Below are positions 1-10,203 of a stretch of 27,659 nt of DNA, piece by piece. Source of the DNA: a virus; the IMG/VR virus record IMGVR_UViG_3300022912_000403, positions 1-27,659 of that record; one strand, written 5' to 3'. Both the position numbers and the translations under genes were made by a program. Each line of letters opens with the position of its first letter. The first letter of the stretch is position 1. Under the pieces are notes generated by a model, which saw only the letters and a program-made list of their open reading frames with translations, was not told the origin of the DNA and made no database searches.

Positions 1-48
1 AATGAAGAACTTAATAAAATATTAGATAGAGAATTTACGGAATTTTAA
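1..48 (+). CDS. 3' end of an upstream gene (partial)
   Basis: Frame 1 is open from the window edge to a TAA at 46-48 and encodes 15 residues ending in REFTEF. The stop overlaps the ATG of the giant gene in a TAATG arrangement, which is typical of translationally coupled phage genes and supports a real gene end. Too little is present to assign a function. Confidence 0.55.
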   Translation, partial: NEELNKILDREFTEF

Positions 49-3000
49 TGCCTAAAAAACAACTAACAATAGATCCAAAAACAGGAAAATTATCGAGAAT
101 AAAAGATACAGAATTGCCTCTTGTGCAATTAGCTAATTCTTTAAATGAAGGTGATCCTGTTGCTCCATTTGGTTCTCTTACAACAGACATAATTGAAGTT
201 TGTCTTTATGACACAGATGATAATTATTTATCAAGTGCGACAATAAGAATCCCATTACCAGAGAGCTTAGATATAGGTCAATATGTGAGGAGTATGGGAT
301 ATGAACGTGGTACATATAAAATAGTATTTAATTTTTTAAGAGAAATAGGTGGCAGTAGTATACCTAAATTTGTCAAAAAAGATAAAACTATTTGGGATGG
401 AGAATTTACATTAGATACAGATGGTAAGCTTTACGCAGGTTCGGTGAGTAAACCTGTAATAGATCCAGATACCCAAGAGAAAATAGAACTTACCGCAGAA
501 AATGACAAATTTTGGTTACAAGAAATATCACCATCTCGAACTGAAATAAGACTGAGACCAAATCCAGCAATAAATGATGCTGATGCGAATGAACGATTTA
601 GATTATTAGGATATACGTGTTTATGTCAAGCAGATGTAAATGGTGAAGCCCCACTAACATTTGATGATACTGGAAAATCTGCTACAGTAAATTGGGTTCT
701 TAATGGTGGACAAGAAGTATCATTAAATGAATTAATGAAAGGTGGGACTCTTATTATACGAGATGCCTTTGTTATCGATTATGAAGAATCTCCCGAAACT
801 ATATCAACTTATACTCCAGTAGTAGAAACTATTACCGCGGCAGCATCAGATAATTTGGCAACTAATGGTCATTTTAATTCGGGTAACGGTGTTGTTCAAG
901 AAACCGATAGTAATCCAAAAAATGAAGTAGTTGAATTTCCTAATCCAGGTCATAGTAAGTGGTGTTTATTAACTTCCCCAGCTGGGGGAGAAGGTGGAAC
1001 TAAAGATGTTGAATATCAAATGGACTTTGAGGTTATACCCGGTGAAACTTATGTATTGAGTTGTTGGATATATCACGATGAAGATTGGAATGGTAGAACC
1101 GATGCACATTTTTATTCAAGAGCATTTACTGATAATGTAAATGGAATAACAATAAGTGGTGTAGGAACGGTATTAGAAACAAAGGTTGTTGATGGTAAAA
1201 CTTGGGAGCGTCAATATAGTCGTATAATTATTCCACCAGAAGGAACAGGAAAATTATCTTGGTACTTAGGTGCCGGTGCAGAAAAACCTGGTACTCCTGT
1301 ATTGTCTGGGAATAGATATTACACCGACATTCAATGTGAACCTGGTTCATCAACTTCGTTACCAACTTCATATATGATGGAAGAAAGACCCGAAGAACTC
1401 GAAATCCCTTCTACTGGTTTAATTAAATTTATAGACGATAATACGGTATCTGCAACACTCAATGGTGATGAAGAAGGATTAGTTGAGTTAATGCAATCTG
1501 GTGACAATAGAGAAAGTGGTGTTCTTACTATTAAAAATGCTATTGTTACGGATGAAACATTTGATGTAAAAACTGATAGAACTATTGTTGATGGGATACC
1601 AACAGATAATTCTGATGCATCAATTATTAGAGAAAAGGGGAGTGAAACAGAATTTAATAAAAGTCCATTTCATGGTGATGGTCAAACGGATTCAACTGAT
1701 TTAAATATAACATTACAGGCCAATGATACTTATAGATTAATTAAAGTTAATTCAAACGGTAATGAGGAAGAAGTAGGAAGATATGATTTGCCAGTTGATG
1801 TTACAGTAGTAGATGAAATACCAGTAGAACCTTCAATGGCCCCGGAGATAGTTATAGAAGAGAAGAAACTTCATAAAAGTTCATTTCATGGTGATAACCA
1901 ATCCGATTCCAATGAATTAATTGTTACTATACATAGTAATGACATTTACAGATTATATAGAATAGATTCAGATGGAATAGAAGAATTAATTGGTGAATAT
2001 GGTATTCCTGAAGAAGTTAAGGAAATCGATGATTTAGAATTAATTAATCCTGATGGCAGTGAGATCCGAGAAAATAAGAATGAAGGTGAGTGGGGTGCTA
2101 CAGCAAGTCCGTATCATAGTACTACAGATAATAAAATCATATTACAAGTTGATACTAAATATACTTTGTATAGACTTAGACCCAACGGAGAAGAAATTCA
2201 AATTGGTACACATGATAATTGGAAGGAATCAAAAGAATGGTCTTTAGATTCTCTTGTAGACGGTGATAAATTAAGAATTTTAACAGAGAATACGGGTGGA
2301 AAAAACGGTTTCATTGGCAAGATATATTATAATAATCAAATATATAAAACTGGAGATCCAAAATCAAAATATCAATCTGATGATGACCAAGAAATTTCTA
2401 TTACAACTGATGGTATTTGGGATGCAAGAGCCTTTACTTTAAGGAGAAGAGCCAAATGGTGGAAATTTGGTTTTGGTGACGATATATATGATTGGTTTGA
2501 TACTACAGCTATATTTGGATCAAATATATTTCTACCAACAAAAACTTATGGAATTCCTGAAAAGGTAAAACAATGGAAAGGTAAAGTACATAAAGATTTA
2601 GAGGATTGTAAGGTAATATGGACTGGTCCAAATTATAGAGAACTTAGATGGGAATGGGAGCCATCCGTTAATGTACATGAAAGAATATGGAAACGACAAG
2701 ATCCAGCATTAAATGTTCGTTCTGTTCATCCGGTAGCTTGGAGTTCTGGTCTGTCAGTACATTCTTGGAGTAGTTCAGGAGCATATGCATTCTGGAAAAC
2801 GGGTTGGTTAGGTCATCAAGCAAAATGGGTTAATGGTGAAGGTCACGGTGGTGGTCCTGCTATGAAATTCATAGACCAAAATTCACAATTTCAAAATCCA
2901 AATCATCCGGATTATAATGGTAAATATTTTGATATAGATGGAAATAGAGTACCAGATCATACTATCAATTATGCATATGGTAATAGATGGGGGTATGGAA

Positions 3001-6000
3001 GTGCAGATCATCCAATTTCATTAGAACATCGTGGCCAGTGGATTGATCAAAGACCACCTTTTAGTTTTGAATCACAAGGAATTAAAATTGGTGATAAACT
3101 AAAAATTTCTTGGTGGCAAAAATCTGATACTGTTGGTAAAGGTGCCAGAGTATATATAAGATATTGGAAAAAAGAAGCACCAATTGATGGAGTATTTTGG
3201 GATTCAGCTACTACCACCGTTGGAAACACACTAAGATTTATTCCAGTATCAAAAGAGGGTGAATGGGAGAAGGCAGAATATACATTTGAAGTTCAAGAAG
3301 ATTTTGACCTTTCAAGAATGGGTTCTTCAATTTATGGAGATAGAAATATCGGGCCCCTATTTCGTATAGACGGGTATTTTGGTCCAGAAGGAATATTGTG
3401 GGTAAGTGAACCAAAAATTACATTAGTTTCAGATGTAGATAATCCAGAAGTAACTAATACAATTACTCTTGATGATTTTGAACCAACTGATAAATTAAAA
3501 CTCTATACTACCAACCTTGGTACAGAACCACGTGGTTTTCTTTCAAAAGTAACATATAAAGGTAAAGAATATAGAACAGGTGATCAAGATAAAGAACATT
3601 ATTATGATGATTTTGCAGGTTCAACTTTAACTGTAGATTTACCTGGCACTTGGCAAATAACAGATGCAGAAAATAAGAATTGGACAGACCTCGGAGAAGT
3701 AACAGATGATAAAATAGATCCAGAACTTAAAGATTCTAAATGGATTTGGAGTTCGGAAGATACAAATGAAGTAGTATGGCAATGGCTTCCAAATAATAAT
3801 ATTGTTGATGGTATATGGAATTATCCCAATCCTGTTACATATGAAGATGCAGTTGGTATAACTGGTTGGAGTGATGGTTTTAATCCTTTTCATTGGGGAG
3901 GTGACTCAAGTAAACAAAGTGAGCTATTCTGGCATAGTGGTTGGGTAGGGCATCATGCAAAATGGGTACGAGATGAAGGTCAATTTGGTACTTGTATTAA
4001 ATTTGTTGATATGAATTCACAATTTGTATCACCAAATCACCAAGATTATGATGGACTTAATGGAACAGGAAATAACTCAGGAGCACAAGCTACATTAGAA
4101 CATAGAGATATGTTTGTCTATGCAGATTTACCAAATAAATTAGCATCACAAGGAATACAAGAAGGAAGTTTTATAAAGATTTCTTGGTGGCAAAAAACTA
4201 ATGTACAAGGTAAAGGTGCACAAGTTGGATTACGACATTTTAATAAAGATGGTCAAATTTCATGGGGACCAGATAATGAATTTAGAAGAATGATTCCTTG
4301 TACATCTGTAGATGAATGGGAACAAGTTAATTATACAGGTGTTGTTGATGAAGATTGGGATTTAACTAAAACTGACAAAATTTATGTAAAGGGTCATTTT
4401 GGTCCTGAAGGAATGTTATGGGTAGAGAACGTAACGATTGAAATAATTTCTGGAATAGCAACAGATCCAGACCAAACTAATATATACACAGTTCATAATT
4501 TTAATTCAGATGATAAATTAAAACTTTATACTACAAATTTAGGAACATTACCAAATGGATTTATATCTAAAATAAGTTATCGTGGTACGGAATATAAGAC
4601 AGGGGATCCTGGTGTAGATTTTTATACAGATCCAATAACCGATGAAACGATAACTATTAATTTACCAGGAGTTTGGAAAATACCAGGATCTAATTGGAAA
4701 ACACTCGGTAAGTCAGAAGAAGTCAATCCAGACTTGGTTGTAGATCCTACTTTATCTAATGCCGTATGGGTTGGAAATACAGATGAAGTAGAGGGACAAC
4801 AACTTTGGGAATGGAATCCACTTGGTGATATTGGTAACTACATATGGAATTATCCAAATCCAACTTTACGAACTGATGCAGTTTGGCCAGAGAATTGGTC
4901 TAATGGATTTCAAAATTTTAATTTTAATGATGAAGGTCAGAGATTTTGGCACTCGGGCTGGGTAGGACACCACGCTAAATTTGTTCCTGAAGAGGGACGT
5001 GATGGTGAAACGGCTATGAAATTTATAGACCAAAACTCTGGATTTGATTCACCGAACCATCAATATTATGTAGGAGATTATAAAACAGGCAATTCGTCTG
5101 ATGCTGACCAAACTTTGAAACATCGAGAAATGATGCTTTCACAAAAGTTACCACATACTATGGCTGCACAAGGAGTAGAAGTTGGTGATCAACTTACAAT
5201 TTCATGGAGACAAAAATCTGATACGGTTGGTAAAGGTGCAAGAGTTGGTATTCGTCATTATAACACCACAGTAAGTGATGTGGATCCATTAGAAAATACA
5301 CTTACTGGTACACTTCAAATGCGGAGCAATGATGATACAATTTACCAATTGGTAAGTTATAATAATTCTGAATTAATTGGTAAGGCCTTTCCTAATATGA
5401 CTGTAGCTGTTTCTAATCCATCACGAGGTATATCTGGTACTTTGACTTTACAAGAAATTAACTTATCCACTTCAGTGTTAACTTTTACCAGTGGGATTCA
5501 GGGATTTCAACGTGGAGATACACTTGACTTTACTTTAGATACTTCTCAACATGATGTACCAGTTGGTCCGTTTGGAGTTGAAACAACTAACGCATATTCT
5601 AATATAGAAAATACTCAAAAGGATCGAGAATGGTTAAGATATATTCCTACTACTACGGGAGATTGGCAAGATGTTAGTTATTCAGTTATTGTTGATGGAG
5701 ATTTTGATTTAACTCAACCATCTTGGTTGGTAGTTTATGGTCATAAAGGACCAGAAGGAATGTTATGGGTAGAGAATGTAGAAATTAAAATAACTGTTGA
5801 TAATCAACAAATATCTGTTGTTCCTGTATTTGGAGATTTTGTAGCAGAAATTGATGGTTGGATTGATAGAAATACTTTAACAGTTAAGGGTGGATATAAT
5901 AGTGTTGCTGAAAGTTTAGGACACATTTCCGATAATAGTGATAATATTCGGTCATATAGTACATTTGATGAATTTTCTGTAGAATATACTTCGTCTGTTT

Positions 6001-9000
6001 ATAGTGCAGAACCTATACTTGGATCGTTAAGAGGAGAGATTGCTAATGTTAATGATGATACTATTACTCTTGTTAATTCTTTTAATGAAATCGCTACGGA
6101 GGCTGGACATGATTTAGAAAATTATCCACTTGAAGCATTACAGTCAGATGATGGACTTCTCGCTTTCAATAAATGGTTCATTCAATATCCAACTGATAGT
6201 ACTGAAAATTTAGGTAAATTATTAAAATTGGGTCCAAATAAATATGATGTAATAACTAATTTTAAAATTGATACTCAAACATACCCTGAATATCCGCACT
6301 CACTTGTGTATAAATTATATGAACCATTACCAGATGATATAGTTAATCATGATTTTGTTACCGTAGTTAGGGAAATGATTCCACCGATAGAAGAAACTTG
6401 TACTTTAATTCCATTTGTAGATGAATGGGTTAGTGATGTAGTTTTGAGAACTCCAGAATTTCAAAGTGTTACGAGTCCGATAGGAACTGGTCAAACAGAA
6501 TTCAAGAATTATACTGAACTGGCAACTTCAAATTCTGATATTAAGAATAAATTAGAAGATGAAGTAATAAGTGGCAGTTTAAGTGCTGATATCAATGTAG
6601 ACTTTAATTTATTTGAGAATTTTATACATTTTAGTTCAGCAGAACAACGAGTTAAAAACTTTAAATATAAGTTAGATTTAATAGAACAGTATACAGATAG
6701 AAGTGCTTCATTGGCCGGTGCCGGAAGCGGATCTACTGGTACAATAGGAGTAGTTGCTGCACCGGGCAGTGGTTCATATATAACAATATCTGGATCACAA
6801 TCACTTAATCCACCATTTACTCCAGTAAGTGGTTCATTGACACAAATTCAATCTTGGGAAACGAAACGGAGATTGATGATTAATTCATTTGATAAATTTG
6901 AAAAGTATATGTTTAATCAAAGTTCTTCGTATTCGAGTCAATCTATTGGATTATTTCACGATAATGCTTGGCCCAAGAGAGGTGGTTCTGGAAGTTATGC
7001 ATATCCATATATTCTTACAAGAACTTCACAATCAATATCAACGACTTGGTATGATAACCAAATAATTTCTGCTTCTGCATATGATAGGGCAAATAAAAAT
7101 AGATTAAAAACTCACTTACCTACATTCGTCCAAGATGATTCACAGAATGATGTCTTTCTAACATTTGTAGATATGATTGGACATCATTTTGATGATATAT
7201 GGGTATTCATTAAATCTATGACAGATGTTTACGATAGACGTGATAAATTATCAGAAGGGGTTGCAAAAGATTTATTAAAACCAGTAGCACAATCTTTTGG
7301 TTGGGAAGTACAAGATGGAAAAGATTTAATATCTATGCAAAGATATATTCTTGGAATGGAATCAACTGGATCTGAAGAGCCGTGGGTTTATTCAGGAACT
7401 TCGGATAGAGATATATCGAGAGAAATTTGGAGTCGTATTATAAATAATATGCCTTATTTCTTAAAGACAAAAGGAACTGCACGGGCAATTAAAGGTTTGA
7501 TAAGTTGTTATGGTATTCCTTCAACTATATTACGAGTTATGGAATATGGGGGACCTAAATTATCAGGTCAAACTCCAGAATTTCTTACAACAAGAAAATT
7601 TACCAAGTCATTAAATTTCTTTGGGGCGAGCAATAATACATATGTTAACACTAATACTTGGTTACCAGTAGTTTCTGGAAGTGGATCAACAAGTAGATTA
7701 CCAGATACCGTAGAATTTAGATTCAAAGCTGCTACAGGATCAAATCAAGTATTGGTAAGACGAGGTGATGATTGGGCAATTAGATTATTAGATAATGGTT
7801 CAATTGATAACTATGGTCGTGTATCTTTTGTATTGAGTGGAAGTGAAGGATACATAGAAACAAGTTCGTCTGCTTTCCCCGTTTTTGATGGTGAATTTTA
7901 TTCCGTAATGTTAACAAGAGCATCAGCTTCTGGTAAGTTTTTATCTGATGATACACCAAGTCAAGATGTAGTTTATAGTTTATATACTAAAAAGTATGAC
8001 GCTGGTAGAAGTAAGATATTTTTAGAATCTACTGCGACATTGGCAGTAAGTGGTTCTGCGGGGGCAACATCAGAATCATATAATGCATCATGGACGGGAA
8101 GTGGTGGACAAATTACAATAGGTGGTCCTCAAGAGAATACATATTTCGGAGAATCATTTAGTGGTTCTATGATGGAATTTAGACTTTGGACAACTCCACT
8201 TACAGAATCAGCATTTGACAATCATGTGGCCTCCCCAATGGCATTTGATGGTAATACACCATCTGCATCATATATGGATATGGTTACTCGATATTCTTTT
8301 GACGATGACAAAGATTTAAGTGTAGCTGCCAATCAATGGTTTCAAGATGCAAGTGCAGACCAATCATTTACTTCATCCGCCACACCTACAAACTATGCCG
8401 GTGGCACATCAGACTATCATTTTTCAGCCGTAGTAGATGAAACAAAGATGAAAATTCCTAATTTGGGACCAAGTATGAAGTCATCTAATAAATTGAGAAT
8501 TGAAAATGATACTTTATTAGATTTGGCACAATCTGCTAATCCTATATTAAAATTTAAAGAAAGCATAACAATTCCAGCCTATGATAACGCACCAGTAGAT
8601 TCTAATAAACTTGGTATTTTCTTCTCACCTACGGCTGTTATTGATGAAGATATAATATCTTCACTACCAAATATTGATTTTGACCAATATATTGGAGATC
8701 CACGAGACCAATATAAAGAACAATATACAGGATTGACAACTGCAAGAAATTTATATTGGCAAAAATATTCAGGACCAAATAACTTTTGGGATTATTTAAG
8801 ATTGTTAAAATATTATGATAGTTCATTATATAGACAGATTAGAGATTTAATTCCTGCACGGGCAAATGCAACTGTTGGTATTCTTATTGAACCTACTATA
8901 CTTGAAAGAGATAAAGTAATTATAGGAAAAAAACCTACTTTTGAAACCGCACATTTTAAGAGTGATATAGATTTATATTATATTTCTGAAAGTGCAAGGT

Positions 9001-10091
9001 ACACACCATTGGATTCAGAGATAAATTGGTCTAATGAATTTGGTATTGGTCCATATCAAGCAACAGGTTCGTATATTTCAGCATCTTCGTATTATATGCC
9101 ATTGGATTCAGAGATAAATTGGTCTAATGAATTTGGTATTAGTCCATATCAAGCAACGGGTTCATATATTTCAGCATCTTCTGAATATACACCATTAGAC
9201 TCAGATATAAATTATAGTAATCCATTTAAGGTTAATTTTCATACAAAAGAAACAGGGTCATATATTTCCGCATCAGCTGATTATGTTCCACTTGATTCAA
9301 GTTTAAATTATAGTAATCCATTTAAGGTTAATTATTTAACTCAAGAAACGAGTTCATTTATTTCCGCATCTTCTGATTATGTTCCATTAGAAAGTAATAT
9401 GCAGTATGCAGATACATATAGAGTTAATTCTCATACACAAGAAAGTGGATCATTTATTTCAGCTTCTGCATTATATGATGATATAAATATGATATCAAAT
9501 ATTAATTTGAGGAATCCATATTTACTTGATGGTAGAACTCAAATTACTGGATCTGGTGTATCGATGTCTGCAGATTTTAGTTCATTAAGTGCACCAAGTG
9601 AAACTCTTGGAGAAAATGCAAGAGGAACGGGTTCATTTGTATTAAAACATATTTTAGAAAGACCATCATTATATGGTATAGGTGATAGAGATACAAGTGG
9701 TTGGTATGGAAATGATTATTATAATTCAACTATACAGGAAGGAAGTCAAAAATTAATTTTTGAAGAAGTGGTAATGCCACGAGTTGAAACTAATGTAACT
9801 TCAGAGTTTAATCGTGAGATTCAATATTATTATTCATCTTCATTGAGTTCATCTTTGGGAATTTATTATTCATCAAGTTTTGTAACTACCGATTTAGACA
9901 ATCGTTGGGATGATACACTTGGAACGGAAAGACTTTTTTATCTTGGGTGTAGTCAAACTGATACAACAACTGTATCTGATAAGGGTGGAAGATATAGAGA
10001 TAAAACACCAGCCGTAGATGTAACAGTTACTTCACCGACAAGGTTAGTAACTACAGATTCACCATCTACACCATTGGATGTTGCTAGATAA
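48..10091 (+). CDS. Giant repeat-rich virion structural protein, probably tail/baseplate adhesin
   Basis: This 3347-residue protein fills over a third of the window. Visible architecture: a small domain seen twice (about residues 185-247 and 453-505), flanking a carbohydrate-binding-like beta domain (about 268-443, opening NLATNGHFNSG and ending PTSYMM, the style of CBM4/9 modules). Three copies of a roughly 70-residue unit follow (524-726), then three long Trp-rich units (730-1923). A helical stretch leads to a segment resembling phage tail/baseplate proteins (about 2352-2505, with the KGTARAIKG motif, reminiscent of P2 gpI-type KGTxxAI motifs). A LamG/concanavalin-like domain (about 2548-2751) and five to six 31-32-residue tandem repeats (2987-3175) complete it. 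No signal peptide is visible. The ATG overlaps the previous stop; no strong ribosome binding site is seen, so coupling is likely. A tail or baseplate role with glycan or receptor binding is inference from domains and from adjacent structural paralogues. Confidence 0.8.
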   Translation: MPKKQLTIDPKTGKLSRIKDTELPLVQLANSLNEGDPVAPFGSLTTDIIEVCLYDTDDNYLSSATIRIPLPESLDIGQYVRSMGYERGTYKIVFNFLREIGGSSIPKFVKKDKTIWDGEFTLDTDGKLYAGSVSKPVIDPDTQEKIELTAENDKFWLQEISPSRTEIRLRPNPAINDADANERFRLLGYTCLCQADVNGEAPLTFDDTGKSATVNWVLNGGQEVSLNELMKGGTLIIRDAFVIDYEESPETISTYTPVVETITAAASDNLATNGHFNSGNGVVQETDSNPKNEVVEFPNPGHSKWCLLTSPAGGEGGTKDVEYQMDFEVIPGETYVLSCWIYHDEDWNGRTDAHFYSRAFTDNVNGITISGVGTVLETKVVDGKTWERQYSRIIIPPEGTGKLSWYLGAGAEKPGTPVLSGNRYYTDIQCEPGSSTSLPTSYMMEERPEELEIPSTGLIKFIDDNTVSATLNGDEEGLVELMQSGDNRESGVLTIKNAIVTDETFDVKTDRTIVDGIPTDNSDASIIREKGSETEFNKSPFHGDGQTDSTDLNITLQANDTYRLIKVNSNGNEEEVGRYDLPVDVTVVDEIPVEPSMAPEIVIEEKKLHKSSFHGDNQSDSNELIVTIHSNDIYRLYRIDSDGIEELIGEYGIPEEVKEIDDLELINPDGSEIRENKNEGEWGATASPYHSTTDNKIILQVDTKYTLYRLRPNGEEIQIGTHDNWKESKEWSLDSLVDGDKLRILTENTGGKNGFIGKIYYNNQIYKTGDPKSKYQSDDDQEISITTDGIWDARAFTLRRRAKWWKFGFGDDIYDWFDTTAIFGSNIFLPTKTYGIPEKVKQWKGKVHKDLEDCKVIWTGPNYRELRWEWEPSVNVHERIWKRQDPALNVRSVHPVAWSSGLSVHSWSSSGAYAFWKTGWLGHQAKWVNGEGHGGGPAMKFIDQNSQFQNPNHPDYNGKYFDIDGNRVPDHTINYAYGNRWGYGSADHPISLEHRGQWIDQRPPFSFESQGIKIGDKLKISWWQKSDTVGKGARVYIRYWKKEAPIDGVFWDSATTTVGNTLRFIPVSKEGEWEKAEYTFEVQEDFDLSRMGSSIYGDRNIGPLFRIDGYFGPEGILWVSEPKITLVSDVDNPEVTNTITLDDFEPTDKLKLYTTNLGTEPRGFLSKVTYKGKEYRTGDQDKEHYYDDFAGSTLTVDLPGTWQITDAENKNWTDLGEVTDDKIDPELKDSKWIWSSEDTNEVVWQWLPNNNIVDGIWNYPNPVTYEDAVGITGWSDGFNPFHWGGDSSKQSELFWHSGWVGHHAKWVRDEGQFGTCIKFVDMNSQFVSPNHQDYDGLNGTGNNSGAQATLEHRDMFVYADLPNKLASQGIQEGSFIKISWWQKTNVQGKGAQVGLRHFNKDGQISWGPDNEFRRMIPCTSVDEWEQVNYTGVVDEDWDLTKTDKIYVKGHFGPEGMLWVENVTIEIISGIATDPDQTNIYTVHNFNSDDKLKLYTTNLGTLPNGFISKISYRGTEYKTGDPGVDFYTDPITDETITINLPGVWKIPGSNWKTLGKSEEVNPDLVVDPTLSNAVWVGNTDEVEGQQLWEWNPLGDIGNYIWNYPNPTLRTDAVWPENWSNGFQNFNFNDEGQRFWHSGWVGHHAKFVPEEGRDGETAMKFIDQNSGFDSPNHQYYVGDYKTGNSSDADQTLKHREMMLSQKLPHTMAAQGVEVGDQLTISWRQKSDTVGKGARVGIRHYNTTVSDVDPLENTLTGTLQMRSNDDTIYQLVSYNNSELIGKAFPNMTVAVSNPSRGISGTLTLQEINLSTSVLTFTSGIQGFQRGDTLDFTLDTSQHDVPVGPFGVETTNAYSNIENTQKDREWLRYIPTTTGDWQDVSYSVIVDGDFDLTQPSWLVVYGHKGPEGMLWVENVEIKITVDNQQISVVPVFGDFVAEIDGWIDRNTLTVKGGYNSVAESLGHISDNSDNIRSYSTFDEFSVEYTSSVYSAEPILGSLRGEIANVNDDTITLVNSFNEIATEAGHDLENYPLEALQSDDGLLAFNKWFIQYPTDSTENLGKLLKLGPNKYDVITNFKIDTQTYPEYPHSLVYKLYEPLPDDIVNHDFVTVVREMIPPIEETCTLIPFVDEWVSDVVLRTPEFQSVTSPIGTGQTEFKNYTELATSNSDIKNKLEDEVISGSLSADINVDFNLFENFIHFSSAEQRVKNFKYKLDLIEQYTDRSASLAGAGSGSTGTIGVVAAPGSGSYITISGSQSLNPPFTPVSGSLTQIQSWETKRRLMINSFDKFEKYMFNQSSSYSSQSIGLFHDNAWPKRGGSGSYAYPYILTRTSQSISTTWYDNQIISASAYDRANKNRLKTHLPTFVQDDSQNDVFLTFVDMIGHHFDDIWVFIKSMTDVYDRRDKLSEGVAKDLLKPVAQSFGWEVQDGKDLISMQRYILGMESTGSEEPWVYSGTSDRDISREIWSRIINNMPYFLKTKGTARAIKGLISCYGIPSTILRVMEYGGPKLSGQTPEFLTTRKFTKSLNFFGASNNTYVNTNTWLPVVSGSGSTSRLPDTVEFRFKAATGSNQVLVRRGDDWAIRLLDNGSIDNYGRVSFVLSGSEGYIETSSSAFPVFDGEFYSVMLTRASASGKFLSDDTPSQDVVYSLYTKKYDAGRSKIFLESTATLAVSGSAGATSESYNASWTGSGGQITIGGPQENTYFGESFSGSMMEFRLWTTPLTESAFDNHVASPMAFDGNTPSASYMDMVTRYSFDDDKDLSVAANQWFQDASADQSFTSSATPTNYAGGTSDYHFSAVVDETKMKIPNLGPSMKSSNKLRIENDTLLDLAQSANPILKFKESITIPAYDNAPVDSNKLGIFFSPTAVIDEDIISSLPNIDFDQYIGDPRDQYKEQYTGLTTARNLYWQKYSGPNNFWDYLRLLKYYDSSLYRQIRDLIPARANATVGILIEPTILERDKVIIGKKPTFETAHFKSDIDLYYISESARYTPLDSEINWSNEFGIGPYQATGSYISASSYYMPLDSEINWSNEFGISPYQATGSYISASSEYTPLDSDINYSNPFKVNFHTKETGSYISASADYVPLDSSLNYSNPFKVNYLTQETSSFISASSDYVPLESNMQYADTYRVNSHTQESGSFISASALYDDINMISNINLRNPYLLDGRTQITGSGVSMSADFSSLSAPSETLGENARGTGSFVLKHILERPSLYGIGDRDTSGWYGNDYYNSTIQEGSQKLIFEEVVMPRVETNVTSEFNREIQYYYSSSLSSSLGIYYSSSFVTTDLDNRWDDTLGTERLFYLGCSQTDTTTVSDKGGRYRDKTPAVDVTVTSPTRLVTTDSPSTPLDVAR
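1618..2225 (+). repeat. Three diverged ~70-residue repeats in the giant protein
   Basis: Three successive units share the pattern SPFHGD..S..(D/E)L.(I/V)T(L/I)..ND.YRL....NG.EE.(I/V)G.Y, starting near 1618, 1848 and 2054. The third is the most diverged (SPYHST, YTLYRLRPNGEE). They are clear at protein level and weak at DNA level, so the duplication is old. Confidence 0.7.
2236..5815 (+). repeat. Three large Trp-rich repeats in the giant protein
   Basis: Units begin near 2236, 3454 and 4476 and end with the shared motif FGPEG(M/I)LWV or KGPEGMLWV near 3400, 4420 and 5770. Each has a DKL(K/R)(L/I)(Y/L)T opening, a GF(L/I)(S/G)K(V/I)(T/Y/S)Y stretch, an FW(H/K)(S/T)GW(V/L)GH(H/Q)AK(W/F) box, a (D/N)(Q/M)NS(Q/G)F..PNH box, and ISW(W/R)QK(S/T). 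Unit 3 carries about 115 extra residues near its end (about 5275-5615). The folds look like beta-sandwich ligand-binding modules, but I cannot assign a family. Confidence 0.8.
9006..9570 (+). repeat. Tandem 31-32-residue repeats near the giant protein's C-terminus
   Basis: Five clear copies plus one degenerate copy begin with PLDS.(I/L)N(W/Y)SN and end with GS(Y/F)ISAS. The first two copies are 93 bases apart and nearly identical in DNA (start points 9006 and 9099), while copies 3-5 are 32 residues long and more diverged. The near-identity of copies 1 and 2 points to recent unequal recombination or slippage. The repeats probably form an elongated fibrous or beta-structured stalk. Confidence 0.8.
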
Positions 10092-10121
10092 GAATAAATG
10101 TTAAAAAACAAAAAAAGATTA

Positions 10122-10129
10122 TATTTATA
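10122..10129 (+). promoter_or_regulatory. TATTTATA octamer, copy 1
   Basis: An exact copy lies 31 bases after the giant gene's stop and about 75 bases before the ATG at 10204. It belongs to a set of six gap-located copies (10122, 11175, 13820, 17141, 17545, 23467). It could be a phage promoter element or an mRNA-level signal. Confidence 0.4.
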
Positions 10130-10203
10130 AGAGAAGAATAATAAGTTATATTATGATCTTATAAAATTATAAAAAATCCGCATATTACATAGGAGAAAAA
10201 CAA

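Noticed and set aside
2053-2247. 64-residue + strand reading frame inside the giant gene
   Set aside because: Out of frame within a clearly coding region, no ribosome binding site, no recognisable features; a shadow.
9006-9570. CRISPR-like array
   Set aside because: Repeats are contiguous, in frame and protein-coding, without spacers.
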